From Clostridiaceae bacterium (GTDB lineage: Bacteria; Bacillota; Clostridia; Lachnospirales; Lachnospiraceae): a stretch of DNA of 64,000 bases. The notes under the pieces were generated by a model, which had not been told where the DNA came from, did not search any database, and worked only from the letters and a program-made list of their open reading frames with translations. Position numbers and translations under genes: made by a program. The first letter of the stretch is position 1. Each line of letters opens with the position of its first letter. The stretch spans positions 5,397 through 69,396 of the forward strand of contig CABIYE010000015.1 of NCBI GenBank assembly GCA_902362865.1, written 5' to 3'. Positions 8,374 through 17,182 of this stretch are shown piece after piece.

Positions 8374-9243
8374 ATGATGTGGTTATTTTATGCGGTGGGT
8401 TCATCCTTTTTTGCAGGGATAACAGCAATTCTTGCGAAATGTGGAATAAAAAAGACAGATTCTAATGTGGCGACGGCGATACGAACGGTTATTGTACTGT
8501 TGTTTTCGTGGCTGATGGTGATGGTTACGGGAACGGCGGGAGAAATCAGGCAAATTGACAGCAGAACGCTCTTGTTTCTTGTGCTGTCGGGACTGGCGAC
8601 AGGGGCATCGTGGCTGTGTTATTTTCATGCGCTGCAAAAAGGGGATATTAACAAAGTGGTGCCAATTGATAAATCCAGTACGGTACTGACGATTCTGCTG
8701 GCGCTTATCTTTCTTCAGGAAGGACTTTCTGGAATAAAAATTGTATCAGTTGTATTGATTGGCATTGGCACACTGCTTATGATTGATAAGAAGGATACGA
8801 AAGCAGACGTACAGAAACAAAGCGGCGGCTGGCTGGTTTATGCGGTCCTATCTGCGGTATTTGCAAGCCTGACTGCTATTTTAGGTAAGATTGGAATTAC
8901 AGGAATTGACTCGAATCTCGGGACGGCAATTCGGACAACTGTTGTGCTGGTTATGGCATGGCTGATGGTATTTTTTACAGGAAAGCAGGGAGAAATTAAG
9001 AAGATAGAGAAAAAAGAACTGGCCTTTATCTGTCTGTCCGGTCTGGCAACGGGGGCATCGTGGCTGTGCTATTACCGGGCGCTGCAGGATGGTCCGGCGA
9101 GTGTGGTCGTTCCCATTGATAAATTGAGTATGCTGGTTACGATAGCTTTTTCCTGGATTGTATTTCATGAGAAATTGACAAAAAAGGCAGCGGTGGGAGT
9201 TGTGTTGATTACGGTAGGAACTGTCCTGCTGGCAGTCGTTTAA
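8374..9243 (+). CDS. EamA/DMT family transporter
   Basis: This is a ten-TM drug/metabolite transporter with two EamA repeats. The repeats are almost the same: SSFFAGITAILAKCGI and SAVFASLTAILGKIGI, each followed by a TAIRT motif and then GLATGASWLCY. The frame is open from a GTG at 8320, inside the preceding gene, but ATG 8374 or 8377 with GGGAAGGA just upstream is the better start. Substrate unknown; such proteins export small metabolites or import sugars and amino acids. Confidence 0.85.
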   Translation: MMWLFYAVGSSFFAGITAILAKCGIKKTDSNVATAIRTVIVLLFSWLMVMVTGTAGEIRQIDSRTLLFLVLSGLATGASWLCYFHALQKGDINKVVPIDKSSTVLTILLALIFLQEGLSGIKIVSVVLIGIGTLLMIDKKDTKADVQKQSGGWLVYAVLSAVFASLTAILGKIGITGIDSNLGTAIRTTVVLVMAWLMVFFTGKQGEIKKIEKKELAFICLSGLATGASWLCYYRALQDGPASVVVPIDKLSMLVTIAFSWIVFHEKLTKKAAVGVVLITVGTVLLAVV

Positions 9244-9297
9244 ACCGTCCGGCTCTGGGCAGAATAAGCACAATTTTGAATAAACACCATATAACAC

Positions 9298-9326
9298 TTG
9301 ACAACAGTTATAAACTGTTATACACT
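9298..9326 (+). promoter_or_regulatory. GntR-operon promoter with operator between -35 and -10
   Basis: TTGACA (9298-9303)-17-TACACT (9321-9326). A perfect 7-3-7 palindrome AACAGTT-ATA-AACTGTT (9303-9319) fills the spacer, so a bound dimer would occlude RNA polymerase. Autoregulation by the adjacent GntR/YtrA-type protein is the natural inference. Confidence 0.75.
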
Positions 9327-9357
9327 GTTTGCAAAGGGAAAGGAGAATGTGCCGGAT

Positions 9358-9729
9358 ATGAAAATTATAATCAACACATCTTTGATGATTCCTATCTATG
9401 AGCAGATTGCAGACCAGATTAAACGGCTCATTCGTAATGGGGAACTGAAGGAAAATGATAGTCTTCCGTCGGTACGTGCTCTGTCTAAAGAGCTGAAGAT
9501 AAGCGCCCTGACTGTGAAGAAGGCATATGACAGTCTGGAAAGCGAAGGCTTTACGGTGACGGTTCATGGAAAAGGAACCTATGTGACCGCAGCAAATATG
9601 GAACTTCTCCTGGAAGAACAGAAAAAGGAGCTGGAGGCAGAGCTGGAGCAGGCGGTTCAAAAGGGCAGAAGCTGCGGGATCAGCGATGAAGAGATAAGAA
9701 GTTTGCTCGAACTGATTTTGGAGGGATGA
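9358..9729 (+). CDS. GntR family (YtrA-like) transcriptional regulator
   Basis: The protein is about 123 residues from ATG 9358. The N-terminal winged HTH (PIYEQIADQIKRLI, then LPSVRALSKELKISALTVKKAYDSLE) is followed only by a short acidic helical tail, as in the YtrA subfamily, which regulates linked ABC transporters. It sits five bases before the ABC ATPase gene. The palindrome in its promoter spacer suggests autorepression. The frame extends upstream to a TTG inside the promoter, which is not a credible start. Confidence 0.85.
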   Translation: MKIIINTSLMIPIYEQIADQIKRLIRNGELKENDSLPSVRALSKELKISALTVKKAYDSLESEGFTVTVHGKGTYVTAANMELLLEEQKKELEAELEQAVQKGRSCGISDEEIRSLLELILEG

Positions 9730-9733
9730 GAAT

Positions 9734-10585
9734 ATGTTAAAGATAGAACATTTAAAAAAGAATTATGATACATTTTCTCTGGATTGTTCTTTGGAACTCC
9801 GGCCGGGGTATGTGACTGGTTTGATTGGGCAGAACGGGGCAGGAAAGAGCACCACGTTCAAGGCGGTGTTGGGACTGATTGCGATAGATGGTGGCACGAT
9901 TACCATATTGGGAAAAGACATCAGGGAATTTACTGCGAAGGACAGGGAAAAGCTGGGGGTTGTGTTATCCGATTCGGGGTTCAGCGGATACCTGCGGATA
10001 AAAGATTTGATTCCCATCCTGGAAAATCTGTATGAAAAGTTTGACAAAACATTTTTCGTGGAGCAGGCAGAGCGGTTCCGGCTTCCGCCTGATAAACAGA
10101 TAAAGGATTTCTCGACGGGCATGAAAGCCAAGCTTAAATTGTTGGCGGCTATTTCCCACGATGCAAAATTATTGATTTTGGATGAGCCGACAGCGGGGCT
10201 GGATGTAATTGCGAGAGATGAGCTGCTGGAGTTGCTGAGGGAATTTATGGAACAGGATGAAGAGCGTTCGGTTTTGATTAGCTCCCACATTTCCGGTGAT
10301 CTGGAATCTTTATGCGACGACCTCTATATGATACAAGATGGGAAAATTGTTTTGCACGAGGATACCGATGTTCTGCTAAGTGAGTATGCACTGCTGAAGG
10401 TGGATGAAGAACAGTATGAGAAATTGGATAAACAGTACATCCTTCGTGTGAAAAAAGAAACATACGGGTATAGCTGCCTGACAAATCAGAAGCAGTTTTA
10501 TATAGAAAATTTCCCGAAGATTGCGATTGAAAAAGGAACGGTTGACGAAGTAATCAGCTTGATGGTAAGGGGGAATGAAGAGTGA
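9734..10585 (+). CDS. ABC transporter ATP-binding protein (YtrB-like)
   Basis: The protein is 283 residues: Walker A GQNGAGKSTT, degenerate signature FSTGMKAKLKL, Walker B LLILDEPTAGLD, and SSHISGDLESLCDD as the H-loop. The C-terminal ~70 residues are the variable extension seen in ABC-2-type ATPases. It lies between its GntR regulator and the membrane partner (GTG overlap at 10582), so the three genes form a compact operon. It is probably involved in lipid-active antibiotic or cell-envelope stress response, as for other GntR-YtrA systems; this is inferred from family context. Confidence 0.88.
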   Translation: MLKIEHLKKNYDTFSLDCSLELRPGYVTGLIGQNGAGKSTTFKAVLGLIAIDGGTITILGKDIREFTAKDREKLGVVLSDSGFSGYLRIKDLIPILENLYEKFDKTFFVEQAERFRLPPDKQIKDFSTGMKAKLKLLAAISHDAKLLILDEPTAGLDVIARDELLELLREFMEQDEERSVLISSHISGDLESLCDDLYMIQDGKIVLHEDTDVLLSEYALLKVDEEQYEKLDKQYILRVKKETYGYSCLTNQKQFYIENFPKIAIEKGTVDEVISLMVRGNEE

Positions 10586-11238
10586 AAGGACTTTTGATTA
10601 AAGATTTTAAACTGATGATGATGCAGAAAAATTTCTTCGCCATGATAGTCGTGATTGCTGTCGTTATGACGGTATTTACGGATGACATAGCATTTCCATT
10701 AGGATTTTTGACCTTTGTGGTATCTATGTTTACCCTAAGTACCATCAGTTATGATGAATTTGACAATGGTAATGCGTTTTTATTCTCACTGCCTGTCAGC
10801 CGTTCCGGCTATGTCGTTGAAAAATACTGCCTTGCGCTGCTTCTGGGAGGAGGAGCCTGGATTTTCGCAACTGTCCTGGCAATGGGAGCTGTGATAATCA
10901 GAAAAATCATGCCTGCCGGGGATTTAGTGGTGATTGCGCTGTTCATTCTGCCTGTTATGCTGATGATGCAGGCCGTTATGCTTCCGATTCAGCTTAAATT
11001 CGGTGGAGAGAAGGGACGTATTGCACTTATCGGAGCGAGCGGATTGGCTGTGGGGCTTGCCGCCATTATTGTAAAAGGGGCAGAGACAGTCTTACACATT
11101 GACCTGGTAAAGGGATTTGCCCATCTGCAGACTGTAAGTGTGAGAGTGCTTATTCTGAGTGTGGCTGCTGTGGCTGTTGTTTTGTTGCTGGCTTCAATGA
11201 AGATTAGTATTGCGGTTGTGAAGAAGAAAGAGTTTTAG
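10582..11238 (+). CDS. ABC-2 type transporter permease
   Basis: This is a 218-residue membrane protein with six hydrophobic segments and an ABC2_membrane_5-like start (LLIKDFKLMMMQKNFFAMI) plus the conserved ISYDEFDNGNAFLFSLPVSR patch. It starts at GTG 10582, overlapping the stop of the ATPase gene. It forms the membrane half of the exporter-like pair. Confidence 0.85.
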   Translation: MKGLLIKDFKLMMMQKNFFAMIVVIAVVMTVFTDDIAFPLGFLTFVVSMFTLSTISYDEFDNGNAFLFSLPVSRSGYVVEKYCLALLLGGGAWIFATVLAMGAVIIRKIMPAGDLVVIALFILPVMLMMQAVMLPIQLKFGGEKGRIALIGASGLAVGLAAIIVKGAETVLHIDLVKGFAHLQTVSVRVLILSVAAVAVVLLLASMKISIAVVKKKEF

Positions 11239-11245
11239 AGATAAT

Positions 11246-11749
11246 ATGAACGGAAAATATCAACATATCAGACACGAATTTGAACCTGTTTACGACAGCA
11301 GTTCCCGCATTTTGATTCTTGGGACGCTGCCGTCAGTTAAGTCCAGGGAACAGCAATTTTATTACGGGCATCCCCAGAACCGCTTCTGGAAGGTTCTGGG
11401 GAATCTTTGCGGTTTGGAGAAGATGCCGGAGACGATTTCAGAGAAAAAAGAATTTCTGTTGCAGTACCATATCGCCGTGTGGGACGTGATTGCAGAGTGC
11501 GATATTATCGGTTCCAGTGACAGCTCCATTAAAAATGTAGTGGCGGCCGATCTTACAAGAATTCTTGAGGAAGCGCCGATTCGGCGCATTTACGCAAACG
11601 GGGGGAAGGCATGGCAGTTGTATATGAAATATAGTTATGAGATGACAGGAAGGGAGATTGTGAAGCTCCCTTCCACCAGTCCGGCGAATGCGGCGTTTCA
11701 GATGGATAGACTTTTGGCTGCCTGGAAAGAGTTAAAATTGTTCATTTAA
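11246..11749 (+). CDS. Hypoxanthine/uracil-DNA glycosylase (MUG-like superfamily)
   Basis: The protein is 167 residues. The N-terminal GTLPSVKS motif and YYGHPQNRFWKVL are the conserved active-site region of the DNA-deoxyinosine glycosylase family within the uracil-DNA glycosylase superfamily; LPSTSPANA is the C-terminal DNA-contact loop. It would remove deaminated bases in base-excision repair. It follows the ABC permease by seven bases, and its 3' end overlaps the convergent hydrolase gene by 18 bases. Confidence 0.85.
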   Translation: MNGKYQHIRHEFEPVYDSSSRILILGTLPSVKSREQQFYYGHPQNRFWKVLGNLCGLEKMPETISEKKEFLLQYHIAVWDVIAECDIIGSSDSSIKNVVAADLTRILEEAPIRRIYANGGKAWQLYMKYSYEMTGREIVKLPSTSPANAAFQMDRLLAAWKELKLFI

Positions 11750-12862
11750 TAAAAGCCAGTTGGCTCTCCACCAGCGCATGATCTGCCAGTAGTCGGCGCC
11801 GGAGAGCCCATATTCTTTTATAAGATTAAATTTTGCCAGTACACTTCTTACATCTTCAAACCATACTTCGTGTTCCATTCCATTATTTATATAACGAAAA
11901 TAAGGGGACATAGCAGTCTCGTCGAATTGAATGACGGCGTTATGATTTACCGCAATGCGCACGGCTTCTACATTGCCGATGGTGGCTGCCACAGTGACGC
12001 CCCGCTCAAAGGGCAGCGGCCAGTCATAACCATAGTTGGGAATGCCCAGATGAATCTTTTCAGGTGGAATCTCTGTAACCGCGTATTCTACGACCCTCCG
12101 TACCATATTTAAAGGTGCCACTGCCATGTTGGGACCATATTTGTATCCCCACTCGTAGGTCATAAGAAGAACAGAATCTGCCGCTGCACCCAGTGCGGCA
12201 TAATCCTTTCCTTCATAGAGAAGGCCCGGCTGATTGGCAGAGGTTTTGGGGGCGAGCGCCACGGAGGTGGTATAGCCGTAAGGACGCAGCGTTTCCGCCA
12301 GGTCATTTACGAATGCGGTAAATGCATCCCGGTCCTCCGCCTTGATATATTCAAAATCCACATCCACCCCGGAAAAGTTTTTGGCCTGTATCGTACTTAG
12401 AAGCTGGCTGATTAAATTCTGTTTGTAGGAAGCGTTATTTATAACGGAAGTAATCAGGTTGTTGTTGAACTGGCCGGAAGCATCCAGTGGCGTCAGCGTG
12501 AGGATGGGACGGACATTCTGGGACAGGGAGCTTTGAATCATCCAGTAGTCGTCCAGAGGAGGGGATAGAAGCTCGCCCTCAGAGGTAAATCCGTAGGAGA
12601 AGATGAAAAGCTCTGTCAGGAAGGGCAGCGTCTGTTCAAGAACCCAGGGGCTGATGTAGGTGTAAGCGTAGCCACCGGCTCGAATCTGTGGTTTGGAAGA
12701 AAAGTCTTCTTCATCGGGGAACAAAATCAGGAGCGCCTGGCCAACAACAAGTTCATAAGGGTACACCAGTTGATTGTTGTAAATGATGGAATCGGCAGAC
12801 ACGCCATAATCAGCGGCGATGCGGTCAATATTATCTCCGAGAGATACAACATAAATATCCAT
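11732..12862 (-). CDS. LysM-GH18 spore peptidoglycan hydrolase (SleL/YaaH-like)
   Basis: The protein is 376 residues from ATG 12862. One LysM domain (residues ~2-48, IYVVSLGDNIDRIAADYGV) is followed by a GH18 barrel with the catalytic DxxDxDxE (GVDVDFEY). There is no signal peptide, as in SleL/YaaH cortex-lytic N-acetylglucosaminidases deposited on spores. The frame stays open to 13120, but the extra N-terminus is unlike the family and overlaps the promoter of the Rrf2 gene, so the shorter start is preferred. It implies a spore-forming or ex-spore-forming Clostridia host. Confidence 0.87.
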   Translation of the reverse strand: MDIYVVSLGDNIDRIAADYGVSADSIIYNNQLVYPYELVVGQALLILFPDEEDFSSKPQIRAGGYAYTYISPWVLEQTLPFLTELFIFSYGFTSEGELLSPPLDDYWMIQSSLSQNVRPILTLTPLDASGQFNNNLITSVINNASYKQNLISQLLSTIQAKNFSGVDVDFEYIKAEDRDAFTAFVNDLAETLRPYGYTTSVALAPKTSANQPGLLYEGKDYAALGAAADSVLLMTYEWGYKYGPNMAVAPLNMVRRVVEYAVTEIPPEKIHLGIPNYGYDWPLPFERGVTVAATIGNVEAVRIAVNHNAVIQFDETAMSPYFRYINNGMEHEVWFEDVRSVLAKFNLIKEYGLSGADYWQIMRWWRANWLLLNEQF

Positions 12863-12996
12863 AGAAAGATCCTGATAATCGTTTCGTTTAATATATGAAC
12901 TGATGGCGCATAAAATGCGCTTTATGTCGAGTAAACAAAAATCCCGGTGTATGAAAACCCATATGGATAAAAAAGTAGAAAAAGTCAAAGGAACTG

Positions 12997-13015
12997 TGCT
13001 ATACTGTTTTAACAG
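12997..13015 (+). promoter_or_regulatory. Extended -10 promoter of the first Rrf2 gene
   Basis: TGC-TATACT (-10 at 13000-13005) lies about 75 bases before the ATG at 13080. It overlaps a short inverted repeat CTGTT-TT-AACAG (13004-13015). No convincing -35 is visible. Confidence 0.4.
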
Positions 13016-13079
13016 GCAAAAGATGTTAAGGTCAAAAGACGCATCCAAATAAGTTATTGTAGTATGAAAGGGAAAAGGT

Positions 13080-13490
13080 ATGAAATTTTCTACGAAAGGC
13101 AGGTACGCCCTTAGAATCATGGCAGATCTGGCGATTCATGATAATGGGGAATATATTCGGCTGAAGGATATTGCTGAGAGGCAGTCGATTACACTGAAAT
13201 ACATGGAGCAGATCATGCCCCTGCTTACGAGGGCGGGCTATGTGAGGAGTTACAGAGGAAATAACGGAGGTTATATGTTGGCGCGGAAGCCCCGGGAATA
13301 TACGGTGGGGGAGATTTTGCGCACGACAGAAGGCAGTCTGGCGCCGATTCCCTGTATTGAAGAGCAGCCGAATCAGTGCCCCAGGAAAGAGTATTGCACG
13401 ACTCTTTCTTTCTGGGAAGGATTGGGAAAACTGATAGACGAGTATGTGGACGGTGTTACATTGGCTGACTTGATTGAAAAGAAAAATTAA
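13080..13490 (+). CDS. Rrf2 family transcriptional regulator (IscR/CymR-like)
   Basis: The protein is 136 residues. A winged HTH (residues 1-75: MKFSTKGRYALRIMADLA, then the recognition-helix region ITLKYMEQI) is followed by three cysteines spaced C-x7-C-x5-C (PCIEEQPNQCPRKEYC). This is the position of the Fe-S ligands in IscR, though with longer first spacing. It sits upstream of cysK and the OAH sulfhydrylase gene, so a role sensing Fe-S or cysteine status, as with CymR, is likely. Confidence 0.88.
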   Translation: MKFSTKGRYALRIMADLAIHDNGEYIRLKDIAERQSITLKYMEQIMPLLTRAGYVRSYRGNNGGYMLARKPREYTVGEILRTTEGSLAPIPCIEEQPNQCPRKEYCTTLSFWEGLGKLIDEYVDGVTLADLIEKKN

Positions 13491-13494
13491 AATT

Positions 13495-13528
13495 CCCTAT
13501 TGACAGATAGGAAAAGTAGGGATATAAT
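13495..13528 (+). promoter_or_regulatory. cysK promoter with Rrf2-type operator candidate
   Basis: A near-consensus promoter TTGACA (13500-13505)-17-TATAAT (13523-13528). Inverted repeats CCTAT-N6-ATAGG (13496-13511) and CCCTA (13495-13499) with TAGGG (13517-13521) overlap it, positioned for repression by the neighbouring Rrf2 protein. Confidence 0.7.
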
Positions 13529-13578
13529 GCGATTATATTCATACAAAACATATCGAAATGGTAGGAAAGGAGAACGGA

Positions 13579-14511
13579 ATGGCTGCTATTTATAGAGGAA
13601 CACTTGGTTTAATTGGAAACACACCTCTGGTGGAGATAACGAATGTGGAGAAGGAATACGATTTGGAGGCAACTCTGCTTGTGAAGCTGGAGTATTTTAA
13701 TCCGGCGGGAAGCGTGAAGGACAGAATTGCAAAGGCGATGATTGATGATGCAGAGGAAAAGGGAATCCTAAAAGAAGGTTCTGTTATCATTGAGCCGACG
13801 TCAGGTAATACCGGAATCGGGCTTGCGGCGATTGCAGCAGCAAAGGGATATCGTATTATTCTCACAATGCCGGAGACTATGAGCGTGGAGAGAAGAAATA
13901 TCCTGAAAGCATATGGAGCGGAGTTAGTTCTGACAGAGGGAGCAAAAGGAATGAAGGGCGCCATTGCCAGGGCAGAAGAGTTGGCGCAGGAGATTCCGGG
14001 AAGTTTTATTCCGGGACAGTTTGTGAACCCGGCGAACCCAGCAGTCCACAGGAATACAACTGGTCCGGAGATTTGGAAAGATACGGATGGAAAGATTGAT
14101 ATTTTTGTAGCGGGAGTAGGAACCGGAGGAACACTGACCGGGGTCGGTGAGTATTTGAAGTCCCAGAAGCCAGACGTAAAAATCGTGGCAGTAGAGCCTG
14201 CTGATTCTCCGGTTTTGTCAGAAGGAAAAGGAGGTCCCCACAAGATTCAGGGCATTGGAGCGGGATTCGTGCCGGAGGTATTGAATACGAAGATTTACGA
14301 TGAAATCATCAAAGTGGAGAATGAGGATGCATTTGCAACAGGAAAAATCCTTGCAAGGAAAGAGGGCGTACTGACAGGAATTTCTTCGGGAGCTGCTCTG
14401 TATGCGGCGATTGAGCTGGCGAAACGGCCTGAGAATAAAGGAAAAACGATTGTGGCGTTACTTCCGGATACCGGGGACAGATATTATTCCACCCCGCTTT
14501 TTACGGAGTAA
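13579..14511 (+). CDS. cysK: Cysteine synthase A (O-acetylserine sulfhydrylase)
   Basis: The protein is 310 residues from ATG 13579 (AAAGGAG upstream; the frame also has an in-frame ATG at 13558, less well placed). It is a fold-II PLP enzyme that makes cysteine from O-acetylserine and sulfide. The PLP lysine lies in [11 protein letters not shown], the substrate loop is [11 protein letters not shown], and the phosphate-binding glycine loop is VGTGGTLTG. It has its own strong promoter and lies between two Rrf2 regulators and next to the OAH sulfhydrylase gene, forming a sulfur assimilation unit. Confidence 0.95.
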   Translation: MAAIYRGTLGLIGNTPLVEITNVEKEYDLEATLLVKLEYFNPAGSVKDRIAKAMIDDAEEKGILKEGSVIIEPTSGNTGIGLAAIAAAKGYRIILTMPETMSVERRNILKAYGAELVLTEGAKGMKGAIARAEELAQEIPGSFIPGQFVNPANPAVHRNTTGPEIWKDTDGKIDIFVAGVGTGGTLTGVGEYLKSQKPDVKIVAVEPADSPVLSEGKGGPHKIQGIGAGFVPEVLNTKIYDEIIKVENEDAFATGKILARKEGVLTGISSGAALYAAIELAKRPENKGKTIVALLPDTGDRYYSTPLFTE

Positions 14512-14607
14512 GCGGCCATCTATAGGGAATGTGTCCGAAGGGAATAAAAGTAATAGTTTTAGAGCAACAAGTTGACAGCACAGTAGAAAGAACAAGGAGT
14601 TTACGTT

Positions 14608-15921
14608 ATGGGAGAAAAAATTGCAAGAGAAAATAGAAAATTTAAATTCGAAACATTACAGTTGCATGTAGGACAGGAAACGCCGGATCCGGTGACAGAT
14701 GCGAGAGCGGTTCCGATCTATCAGACGTCATCTTATGTGTTCCGCAATAGCGACCATGCGGCGGCACGTTTCGGACTGGCGGATGCCGGTAATATTTACG
14801 GACGGCTCACCAATCCGACGGAGGATGTATTTGAAAAGAGAATTGCAGCCCTGGAGGGCGGCGTCGCGGCTCTTGCAGTGGCGTCCGGGGCAGCGGCAAT
14901 TTCTTATACCATTGAAAATCTGGCTCAGAACGGCGATCATATTGTATCCGCGAAAAATATTTATGGCGGTTCCTATAATTTGCTGGCACACACCCTTCCC
15001 CAATATGGTATTCAGACTACATTTGTAGACATTTTTAATTATGACCAAGTTGAGGCGGCGATTCAGGATAATACAAAAGCCATTTTTATAGAGACATTGG
15101 GCAACCCGAATTCCGATGTGGTAGACATTGAGGCAGTGGCAAATCTTGCACATAAGCATAAAATTCCGCTGGTTGTAGATAATACCTTTGCGACGCCGTA
15201 TCTGGTGCGTCCCATCGAGTATGGCGCTGACATTGTGGTACACTCAGCGACCAAATTCATCGGCGGACACGGAACGACGATTGGCGGCGTCATTATAGAC
15301 AGCGGAAAATTTGACTGGGAGGCATCTGGAAAATTTGCATCGCTGACAGATCCGAATCCCAGTTATCATGGAGTAAGCTTTACAAAGGCAGTAGGCGCGG
15401 CGGCATTTGTTACGAAGATTCGTGCGATTCTTCTCAGGGACACAGGCGCAACTCTTTCACCGTTTCATGCATTTTTCTTCCTGCAGGGGCTGGAAACACT
15501 GTCTCTCAGAGTAGAACGGCATGTGGAAAATGCCCTGAAAGTGGTGGAGTATCTGAAAAACCATCCGCAGGTAGAGGCAGTACATCATCCATCAGTAACG
15601 GAGGACGAGAGTCAGAAAGCGCTGTATAAAAAATATTTCCCGAAGGGCGGCGGTTCTATTTTTACCTTTGAAATTAAAGGTGACGCCCAGAAAGCGAAGG
15701 ATTTTATTGACAATCTGGAGCTGTTCTCTCTTCTGGCAAATGTGGCGGATGTGAAATCGCTGGTAATCCACCCGGCTACCACTACCCATAGCCAGTGCAC
15801 GGAAGAAGAACTTTTAGATCAGGGAATTCGTCCAAATACCATCCGTCTGTCTATCGGAACAGAAAATATTGATGATATTATTCAGGATCTTGAAGAAGCA
15901 TTCAAGGCAGTACAGGAGTAA
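14608..15921 (+). CDS. metY: O-acetylhomoserine sulfhydrylase (Cys/Met metabolism PLP enzyme)
   Basis: The 437-residue length and the extended insertions match O-acetylhomoserine aminocarboxypropyltransferase rather than the ~380-residue cystathionine synthase/lyase. Motifs are [10 protein letters not shown] at the start, [18 protein letters not shown] and the PLP lysine in [11 protein letters not shown]. It makes homocysteine from O-acetylhomoserine and sulfide. AAGGAG precedes ATG 14608. The 96-base gap after cysK shows no clear terminator, so co-transcription is likely, followed by the second Rrf2 gene nine bases downstream. Confidence 0.9.
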   Translation: MGEKIARENRKFKFETLQLHVGQETPDPVTDARAVPIYQTSSYVFRNSDHAAARFGLADAGNIYGRLTNPTEDVFEKRIAALEGGVAALAVASGAAAISYTIENLAQNGDHIVSAKNIYGGSYNLLAHTLPQYGIQTTFVDIFNYDQVEAAIQDNTKAIFIETLGNPNSDVVDIEAVANLAHKHKIPLVVDNTFATPYLVRPIEYGADIVVHSATKFIGGHGTTIGGVIIDSGKFDWEASGKFASLTDPNPSYHGVSFTKAVGAAAFVTKIRAILLRDTGATLSPFHAFFFLQGLETLSLRVERHVENALKVVEYLKNHPQVEAVHHPSVTEDESQKALYKKYFPKGGGSIFTFEIKGDAQKAKDFIDNLELFSLLANVADVKSLVIHPATTTHSQCTEEELLDQGIRPNTIRLSIGTENIDDIIQDLEEAFKAVQE

Positions 15922-15930
15922 GATATAGGT

Positions 15931-16377
15931 ATGAAAATCTCAAAGAAATGCAGATATGGCATCAGAGCTTTAATTGATTTGGCGGCAAATTCGGAAAATG
16001 AATATATGGTTCTGGGAAATATCGCAGAGCGAAACGGCATTTCTTCTCAGTATCTGGAGCAGGTGTTTGCGAGCCTGCGAAGGGCAGGTATTGTCAAGGG
16101 GAGTAAAGGCGCCCAGGGAGGATACCGGCTGAATGTTGTTCCGGGAGAACTTACTGTTTCGGAAATTCTTGAGGCGCTGGACGGGAGCTATCGGATAGAG
16201 GAGGAAGAGATTCCCGAAGATATTCATGGACGTGGGATTGCGCTTAGTATTCAGGAGCTGATTATTGACCGGCTTAACACGCAGATGGAACAGGTGTTAA
16301 AAAATGTTACGCTGGAAGATCTTCAGAAGAACTATCAGGATAGCAAACTATATAATCAGGATATGTATTATATTTAA
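15931..16377 (+). CDS. Second Rrf2 family transcriptional regulator
   Basis: The protein is 148 residues with the Rrf2 winged HTH at the N-terminus (KISKKCRYGIRALIDLA, then NGISSQYLEQVFASLRRAG). Unlike the first Rrf2 protein it has no C-terminal cysteine triad, so it is a CymR-like, cluster-free type that may sense metabolites or a partner protein such as CysK, as CymR does in Bacillus. It is the last gene of the sulfur operon, followed by a strong terminator. Confidence 0.87.
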   Translation: MKISKKCRYGIRALIDLAANSENEYMVLGNIAERNGISSQYLEQVFASLRRAGIVKGSKGAQGGYRLNVVPGELTVSEILEALDGSYRIEEEEIPEDIHGRGIALSIQELIIDRLNTQMEQVLKNVTLEDLQKNYQDSKLYNQDMYYI

Positions 16378-16420
16378 AGGGATTGTCGGTTAATACCGAT
16401 TTTTACCCCCTGACGTGCAG

Positions 16421-16491
16421 GGAAGAGACATTCCTACAGAATTCGGACTTTTTAAGCACCGAATTCTTTCGCGGAATGTCTCTTCCTTTTT
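16421..16491 (+). terminator. Strong hairpin terminator of the sulfur operon
   Basis: GGAAGAGACATTCC (16421-16434) pairs with GGAATGTCTCTTCC (16473-16486), with an inner GAATTCGG/CCGAATTC stem, followed by TTTTT. A small TCGGT/ACCGA hairpin with a T-run sits just before it (about 16385-16405). Confidence 0.85.
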
Positions 16492-16516
16492 GAACGGGTT
16501 ATGGGTCAACTTTTAA

Positions 16517-16738
16517 ATGGGGATTTGGGTAAAAATAATGTTTACACGAACGGGGATTTGGGATAAAATCTGTCCAATCGAAGTAAAATCCGGTAATTAT
16601 AGAAGTCATCGATCACTGGATGTATTTACTGATAAATTCAGTAGTCGTATAAAAGAAAAATATGTTGTTCATACAAAAGACTATAAGTGGGAAAACGGTA
16701 TTCATTATATTCCAGTATATATGGTACCATTTTTGTAA
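16517..16738 (+). pseudogene. C-terminal remnant of an AAA/DUF4143 ATPase
   Basis: The last ~55 codons (ICPIEVKSGNYRSHRSLD ... KYVVHTKDY ... YIPVYMVPFL) match the C-terminal PD-(D/E)XK-like tail of DUF4143-type ATPases. The AAA domain and everything upstream are absent. It sits between the operon terminator and the next promoter, as a leftover of gene loss. Confidence 0.6.
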
Positions 16739-16802
16739 ACGATGAAGATAAACAAATGTGGCAGGAAAACAGCTTGCAGACAGCAGATGGGTAAAAAAGA
16801 AA

Positions 16803-16831
16803 ATGACATTTGAGGATCTCTGTGTTAGAAT
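16803..16831 (+). promoter_or_regulatory. Promoter of the VapD module
   Basis: ATGACA (16803-16808)-17-TAGAAT (16826-16831), about 57 bases before the ATG at 16888. Confidence 0.5.
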
Positions 16832-16887
16832 GGAGATAATAAAAAAGGAACAGACGCTACATCTCATTGTTTGAAAGGATGAAAGTC

Positions 16888-17178
16888 ATGTATAAAGTAG
16901 AGATTAAATTTAATCCTAATAACCTGACGCCGGATGATATGGATAGAATCTGTGAGCAGACAGACCGGATTTTTGAGGAAGAGGATTTGGATTGTGCGGG
17001 AAGGGAGCCGGGAATGAGGGTATATCTTGACCGGGGACGCAAGCAGGATTATGGAAGATTCTGGGCGGCAATCTTTGCGCTGAAAAATGCGGTGGGGATT
17101 TCAAAGCATTTGCAGGAGTGCTTCTGGTATAACGGGAATGAAAAGGAAAACCTGATTACCGAATTTATGAGGAATTAA
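16888..17178 (+). CDS. Small conserved protein preceding vapD
   Basis: The protein is 96 residues from ATG 16888, which has GAAAGGA eight bases upstream; the frame also runs back to 16867. It begins YKVEIKFNPNNLTPDDMDRI and has no membrane segment. I do not recognise a named family. It ends five bases before the vapD start, on the same promoter, so it is a candidate partner or antitoxin for VapD. That role is inferred from position only. Confidence 0.65.
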   Translation: MYKVEIKFNPNNLTPDDMDRICEQTDRIFEEEDLDCAGREPGMRVYLDRGRKQDYGRFWAAIFALKNAVGISKHLQECFWYNGNEKENLITEFMRN

Positions 17179-17182
17179 ACGG

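Noticed and set aside
8881..9660. Antisense frame spanning EamA and GntR genes
   Set aside because: It covers a defined promoter and two recognised genes; cysteine-rich translation is typical of shadow frames.
12863..13120. N-terminal extension of the LysM-GH18 gene
   Set aside because: The extra 86 residues are not family-like and overlap the divergent Rrf2 promoter and start.
13590..14243. Long antisense frame inside cysK
   Set aside because: It is a shadow of a well-identified enzyme gene, low-complexity serine/proline rich, with no start signal.
14572..14577. TTGACA between cysK and metY as a separate promoter
   Set aside because: No -10 hexamer is present at a workable distance.
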